NCBI GenBank assembly: GCA_016712345.1
Contig: JADJRH010000011.1
Span: 62,001 to 126,000 of the forward strand
DNA: 64,000 bases
Direction of reading: 5' to 3'
From: Polyangiaceae bacterium
GTDB taxonomy: Bacteria; Myxococcota_A; Polyangia; Polyangiales; Polyangiaceae
Shown: positions 59,853 to 64,000 of the stretch, one piece after another
Numbering within the stretch: position 1 is the stretch's first letter
Layout: every line of letters starts with the position of its first letter
The notes under the pieces: generated by a model
Told to the model about the DNA's origin: nothing
Databases searched by the model: none
Seen by the model: the letters and a program-made list of their open reading frames with translations, nothing else
Program-made: the position numbers and the translations under genes

Positions 59853-62522
59853 ATGCGCAGCACCCTCCTCTCCCGACCTTTCTTCTTCACCTCCATTCCA
59901 ACTGTGGCCGCTATGCTCGCTTTGGCGGGCGGGGTGGGTTGCAGCGACGAATCCACAAGCACCACCGGAACCGGTGGTGGTGGAACGGGCGGAGCCGGCG
60001 GCAGCGGCGGTTCCACATTCACGTGTACACTTCCTGAAGCCGTTTTTGAGGTTGGGAGTGACAACGGCCACGCCGACCCGTTTGGTGCCAAGGCGGCGGG
60101 TCAAGCGCGCGCCGGGCGCATTCTAAATGCAGATCAAATTGTGCAACCGGCGCATGACCGTCAGAAAATTCGAGTCGGCGACTTTTGGCTGGTCAACGAC
60201 AAAATCGCCGTTGCTGTAGAAGACAAGGGTGGAAAGTCAGACGGGTATACCCGCTTCGGCGGGGAGGTTTTGGCGCTCGACCACGTGGGCGACGATGGTA
60301 GGCCCAAAGGCATTTCGTATTACAACGAAACCATGATGGGCCTCTTAATTGAGGCAATTGAACCGTCGAGTGTCACTGTTCTAAAAGACGGGTCCGACGG
60401 CGGTGAAGCGATTTTGCGCGTGGCGGGTGTAACCAAACCCATTCCGTTTATTGAGGGCACGTTTGGAGCGCTCTTTCCAAACCGTTTCAACTTGGAAGCC
60501 GCTCTCGACTACGTGCTCAAGCCGGGGGCTGAAAAAGTCACCCTGCGCTACAGCGTGATCAATCGGGGGCCCGATGTGCTCGACTTTGGAATTAACAAAC
60601 CTTCCAAAGACGAGATGTTCGGCTTTTTCCACTACAGCCGATCTCAAATGTACACCAAGGAGTTTGGCTTCGGTGACGCTACGGGATTGGTTGAGTGGGT
60701 AGGTTTTGATTCAGGCCCGTCGAGTTTTGCGTTGCGTACACCCGATGGCAAACTTGAATATGGCATTAAGCAGAGCGGTTTTGCCCTGTTTTGGGGCCCC
60801 GGATTTATCTCCGATCCGTGCACCGTCACAACACACGATCACGTGGAGCTAATTGTGGGCGGGCCCGGGCTCGATGGGCTTGGCGAAGCGGTCCGTCGTG
60901 AAACGGGTGAAGCTGCGTGGGCTGAAGTAAAAGGTACACTCAAAGACGGTAATGGCCTGCCGCTCGGCGGAGCCTGGGTACACGAGGTTGGTGACGACGG
61001 GGCCGAGTTGAGCCGAACAACCACCGCGGCCGACGGCACGTTTGTGCTTCACACGCCTCCCGGTAAAACGGTGAAGTTTGTTCCGCAAAAGCTGGGTTAT
61101 CCCACCCATAATGGAACCGAAGTGGCGCCCGGCACCGCCGCTGTCGACTTGACATTTGCTCCTCATGCCGTTCTCGATATTACCGTAAAAGATCAGGGGT
61201 CCAATGAACCGCTTCCGGTTCGCATTCAGGTAATCCCCGCCGCGGGCGTGCCGGCCACGCCCGAACAACGCGGCGTTCTCGACGAGGTGAATGGCCGACT
61301 CTACCAGGAGTTTTCCATGGCGGGAGCGAGTACACTTGTTGTGCCTCCCGGCGATCATCACATCATTATTTCGCGCGGGTATGAATGGGAGATTTTTGAA
61401 ACCGATGTCACAGCCGAGGCTGGAAAAACGGTCAACGTCAATGCTTCGCTCCTTCGAAGTGTGGACACCACCGGGCGCATGTGCGCCGACTTCCATATCC
61501 ACTCGCATCAATCGGCCGACTCAAACGATCCGATCGAACACAAGGTGAAAGGCGCCGTGGCCGACGGGCTCGATATACCCATCTCCAGTGAGCATGAATG
61601 GGTAGTTGACTTTCAACCAACGGTAGAAGCGCTGGGCCTGCAAAAATGGGCTCGCGGCCTCGCAAACGAAGAGTTGACAACGTTCGTTTGGGGGCACTTT
61701 GGAATTGGGCCGATCACCCCCAACGACGACGCTCTCAATCGGGGCGCTGTGGAGTGGATTGGTAAAAACCCGCCCGCCTTTTTTGACGACGTGCGCGCCC
61801 ATCCAGAAAACCCGTGGATTATTGTCAACCATCCGCGGAGCACGGGTATCGGCGGTTATTTCAGTGCGTCGGGGTATGATCGCGACACCGACAAAGGCAA
61901 AGCAGACTTGTGGAGTGACAACTTTGACGCGATCGAAGCTTTTAACGATTCAGACTTTGAAAAAAATCGCGACTCCACGGTTGCCGACTGGTTTGCTCAA
62001 CTCAACTTTGGGCACAAATTCTGGGCGGTAGGCAGTTCTGACAGTCACCATCTGCGGACAAGTCCCGTGGGTTACCCTCGGACGTGTTTCTACTTTGGCC
62101 ACGACGATCCCACGCTGCTCACGCCAAGCGGTGTGCGCGACGTTGTAAAGAGCGGCGACGGCATTGTTTCGGGCGGTTTGTATATGACAGTGAGCGGCCC
62201 CAACAACGAACATCCCGGTCAAATGGCAACCGTCGACGGATCGGGTGAAGCGGTGTTTGTCGTGACTGTTGAGTCGCCGAGTTGGTTCAGCGGCGACACG
62301 TTGGAAGTCATCGTCAATGGGAAGACCGTTTCTACTGAGCCGCTTCTACCCATTGGTAACGGTCCGTCCAACAAGTTTATGAATCAGGTGACTGTGGCGA
62401 TAGATCCAAACGCTGAGCGCAATTGGGTGGTCTTCCACGCGAAGGGTGAGGGTGACTTGGCGCCGCTCCACCCCGGTCGCAAACCGTTTGCAGTGTCCAA
62501 TCCCGTCTTCCTCAAAAAGTAG
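59853..62522 (+). CDS. CehA/McbA-type PHP-domain metallohydrolase, lipoprotein
   Basis: 889 residues with lipobox GVGC (C30) and a Gly-rich linker. Residues about 55-370 form a beta-rich domain, and a carboxypeptidase-regulatory-like region (KDGNGLPLGGAWVHEVGDDG, about 370-430) follows. From about 540 the PHP (polymerase and histidinol phosphatase) fold gives metal ligands in CADFHIHSHQSAD (H548, H550), ISSEHEWV, NHPRSTG and SSDSHH. The architecture resembles the CehA/McbA family of exported hydrolases, some of which act on carbamate or phosphate esters. The substrate is unknown. A final beta module ends at 889. The gene follows the S9 peptidase and is a possible second cistron. Confidence 0.82.
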   Translation: MRSTLLSRPFFFTSIPTVAAMLALAGGVGCSDESTSTTGTGGGGTGGAGGSGGSTFTCTLPEAVFEVGSDNGHADPFGAKAAGQARAGRILNADQIVQPAHDRQKIRVGDFWLVNDKIAVAVEDKGGKSDGYTRFGGEVLALDHVGDDGRPKGISYYNETMMGLLIEAIEPSSVTVLKDGSDGGEAILRVAGVTKPIPFIEGTFGALFPNRFNLEAALDYVLKPGAEKVTLRYSVINRGPDVLDFGINKPSKDEMFGFFHYSRSQMYTKEFGFGDATGLVEWVGFDSGPSSFALRTPDGKLEYGIKQSGFALFWGPGFISDPCTVTTHDHVELIVGGPGLDGLGEAVRRETGEAAWAEVKGTLKDGNGLPLGGAWVHEVGDDGAELSRTTTAADGTFVLHTPPGKTVKFVPQKLGYPTHNGTEVAPGTAAVDLTFAPHAVLDITVKDQGSNEPLPVRIQVIPAAGVPATPEQRGVLDEVNGRLYQEFSMAGASTLVVPPGDHHIIISRGYEWEIFETDVTAEAGKTVNVNASLLRSVDTTGRMCADFHIHSHQSADSNDPIEHKVKGAVADGLDIPISSEHEWVVDFQPTVEALGLQKWARGLANEELTTFVWGHFGIGPITPNDDALNRGAVEWIGKNPPAFFDDVRAHPENPWIIVNHPRSTGIGGYFSASGYDRDTDKGKADLWSDNFDAIEAFNDSDFEKNRDSTVADWFAQLNFGHKFWAVGSSDSHHLRTSPVGYPRTCFYFGHDDPTLLTPSGVRDVVKSGDGIVSGGLYMTVSGPNNEHPGQMATVDGSGEAVFVVTVESPSWFSGDTLEVIVNGKTVSTEPLLPIGNGPSNKFMNQVTVAIDPNAERNWVVFHAKGEGDLAPLHPGRKPFAVSNPVFLKK

Positions 62523-62701
62523 AGTCAGGTCAATACAGGCTCTCCTCACCAAGACTGAAACGCCTCGCAATGGCTTGAGACGTCTCGCCGCCCGACACGT
62601 CGTAATCAACACGGAGTTCCCCAGCGGCGCATGCGCCTCATTCGAACGGCGAGTAACTCGTTGCGGTTGAGTTGTCGATGCAGCAGAAAAGAGCCCGTTC
62701 T

Positions 62702-62893
62702 GGGACGTCCGGCGACTTGAGATGTCCATCACGTCGCCATCCACCGGTCTCGCCGGTCTCTCGTTTTCGTCGTGGCTGCGCTCGCCACAGAACTCCATCT
62801 GGAGAACCCGACGCGCCACGCTGTTCGCTTTTCCGCTTGGCGACGGGCAAGGGTGTCCCAAACGTCTCGACAAGACTGGATCCGTGCCTTGCA
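62702..62893 (-). repeat. Dispersed repeat family, full copy R4
   Basis: About 192 bp aligning in reverse orientation to R1 (21226-21422). It shares TTGCCCGTCGCCAAGCGGAA, GACGAAAACG and GAGACCGGCGAGACCGGTG in the same order and spacing, with variable sequence between. Confidence 0.75.
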
Positions 62894-62926
62894 GAACGTT
62901 CCGCTAAAGGGAAGTTACCTAGGAGG

Positions 62927-62952
62927 CACGGAGATCACGGAGTTCCACGGAG
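62927..62952 (+). repeat. Triple CACGGAG heptamer
   Basis: CACGGAG occurs three times at 62927, 62936 and 62946, followed by six T. Similar short CACGGAG runs are scattered in many environmental genomes. A terminator or protein-binding role is possible. Confidence 0.5.
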
Positions 62953-63002
62953 TTTTTTCTAACCGTTGTGACGCTGACGTGCTCGGTGTAGAATGGCCGA
63001 AT

Positions 63003-63845
63003 ATGTGGTTTCGGCGGTTTGGTGCGGCTTCGGTATGTGTACTCTCTGTTGCGGCGTGTGACCCCGGTCCTCAAACGGTGTCGGGGTCCACATCGGCCAC
63101 GCCGACGGTAGAAACACGTTCCGACGTGGGGCCGCTCGCCGCGCTGGCAGGTTCCGGGGCGGCCCTTCCACCTGCCACTGTGGATGTTGGGCCTGCCAAA
63201 GTTGACTTTATTCATCATTATACAGGCGGCGCCAAAAGCGGTGATGCGGTGCCGCTTGTCATTGCCATTCACGGCTTGGGTGACAATCCATCTTCGTTTG
63301 TAAAACTGTTTGACGGGTTTAGTGGGAAGGCGCACTTCATTGTTCCGGCCGGCGGTTTGCCTTGGTCCGATGGGTATGCTTGGTGGCCGATTACAGGTCA
63401 AATTGATGAGATGAACATGGCGGCCGGTGTGGAAGCGGCCACCCATCGGCTCTCAACGGCCCTGCGTGAATGGCAGGCGGGCCCCATTGCCGGAAAGCCT
63501 ATTGTGACAGGCTTTTCACAGGGTGGAATGCTTTCATTTGCGCTGGCCGCCAAACATCCTGATCAAATCGGTGAAGCTTTTCCCGTGGCAGGTTTGTTAC
63601 CCACTCCACTTGTCCCCGCGGCCTGGCCGGCGGGTATGTCCAAACCCAGGGTGTTTGCTTTTCACGGCGACTCCGATTCGCGCGTGCCTTTTGCACTTGG
63701 AAAGCGCAGCGTAGAAAACCTGAAAAACCTGGGCCTGGAGGTTGAACTAAAATCGTACGCCCGCGTGGCGCACGCAATTACCCCTGAGGTAAGGCGCGAT
63801 TTGTTCACCGAGCTGGAAGCGGCGATTTCACGCGCTTCAAAGTAG
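63003..63845 (+). CDS. Exported alpha/beta-hydrolase (phospholipase/carboxylesterase-like) lipoprotein
   Basis: 280 residues from ATG 63003; the frame is open further back but crosses repeat R4. The lipobox is VAAC (C19). The mature protein is a small alpha/beta-hydrolase: PLVIAIHGLGDNPSSF (oxyanion region), GFSQGGMLSF with nucleophile S172, HGDSDSRVP with D225 as likely acid and VAHAITPEV with H257. The layout equals phospholipase/carboxylesterase (abhydrolase_2) enzymes, also resembling short-chain polyester depolymerases. The substrate is unknown. It is convergent with a leftward gene at the window end. Confidence 0.88.
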   Translation: MWFRRFGAASVCVLSVAACDPGPQTVSGSTSATPTVETRSDVGPLAALAGSGAALPPATVDVGPAKVDFIHHYTGGAKSGDAVPLVIAIHGLGDNPSSFVKLFDGFSGKAHFIVPAGGLPWSDGYAWWPITGQIDEMNMAAGVEAATHRLSTALREWQAGPIAGKPIVTGFSQGGMLSFALAAKHPDQIGEAFPVAGLLPTPLVPAAWPAGMSKPRVFAFHGDSDSRVPFALGKRSVENLKNLGLEVELKSYARVAHAITPEVRRDLFTELEAAISRASK

Positions 63846-63885
63846 CGTGAAGCGCTCAATACCGTGTGTTCGACAATGTGAATGA

Positions 63886-64000
63886 CTATTGCCAGACACG
63901 ATTTTTGAGAAGTGGAACCCGCTTCCAATGGTCGGCGATTTTACCCCAATCGGCTTTTGAAAGGGTAGATCGGTCAGCGGCGTCGGGCCGGGTTTTTATA
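63886..64000 (-). CDS. 3' end of a leftward gene (partial)
   Basis: A leftward frame open from the window edge to TAG at 63886-63888 gives about 37 C-terminal residues, including RSTLSKADWGKIADHWKRVPLLKNRVWQ. The composition is protein-like, but no family is recognised from so short a piece. It would be convergent with the esterase gene, leaving a 40-base gap. Confidence is limited by the length. Confidence 0.4.
   Translation of the reverse strand, partial: IKTRPDAADRSTLSKADWGKIADHWKRVPLLKNRVWQ

Larger units (their letters stand above)
62523..63002. other. Intergenic region holding repeats
   Basis: 480 bases without a credible gene. It contains repeat copy R4 (62702-62893) and a short CACGGAG array (62927-62952). 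The start of the next gene is at its end. Confidence 0.5.

Noticed and set aside
62772..63002. N-terminal extension of the esterase
   Set aside because: It would read through repeat R4 and the CACGGAG array; ATG 63003 opens a clear lipoprotein signal peptide.

Overview
The window looks like a chromosomal segment of a Myxococcota bacterium, most likely a Polyangiales-type lineage of moderate GC rather than a very GC-rich cultured one. The reasons are: a gene of the TIGR02265/DUF2378 family known mainly from myxobacteria; a kelch protein with a MYXO-CTERM-like tail; two membrane-anchored Ser/Thr protein kinases; at least 14 predicted lipoproteins, several with Gly/Ser/Thr-rich linkers after the lipid cysteine; and large FG-GAP, thrombospondin type 3 and TPR-like surface proteins. 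There are no rRNA genes, prophage, CRISPR array or recognisable insertion-sequence transposase. There are two tRNAs, Pro(TGG) and Thr(CGT).

Layout. 0-7 kb: end of an unknown gene, proB, a Cys-rich lipoprotein, then a leftward operon of a UDP-sugar pyrophosphorylase-like enzyme, a DUF2505 protein, a beta-barrel/SppA fusion and a broken, degenerate ABC ATPase holding two long perfect palindromes. 7-12 kb: DUF1801 protein, Ser/Thr kinase, conserved unknown, small lipoprotein, PspA-like protein. 11.9-16.1 kb: a repeat-rich accessory stretch with a 148-bp foldback element, a Gly-rich lipoprotein, an HTH protein, a composite array of TAGT/CTAG-bounded foldback modules including an exact 200-bp tandem duplication, a conserved unknown and an Rpn-like nuclease. 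16-30 kb: secreted or lipid-anchored proteins (DUF4091 glycosidase-like, CAP-like, DUF255/YyaL) and a coupled pair made of a FadL-like porin and a 1290-residue lipoprotein. 30-34 kb: glmU, ribA, trmO. 34-46 kb: FG-GAP lipoprotein, tRNA-Thr, a poly-C frameshifted gene, a MORN-like protein, a second kinase followed by a truncated gene remnant, a metallophosphoesterase, and a thrombospondin type 3 protein. 46-64 kb: SIMPL protein, TPR-like lipoprotein, kelch protein coupled to thiD, FAD oxidoreductase, DUF4139 lipoprotein, DUF2378, thioredoxin-like lipoprotein, S9 peptidase, PHP-family lipoprotein and an esterase.

No single pathway unites the window. Housekeeping genes (proB, glmU, ribA, trmO, thiD) sit alone among genes for the cell envelope and surface. 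The signals that gene calls do not explain are at DNA level: the foldback modules at 13.7-14.3 kb; a dispersed repeat of about 200 bp at 21.2, 53.5, 56.3 and 62.8 kb; strong over-representation of the palindrome GTGTACAC and its variants GTGTACNC; and an inverted repeat pair flanking glmU. Counts and alignments were made by eye.
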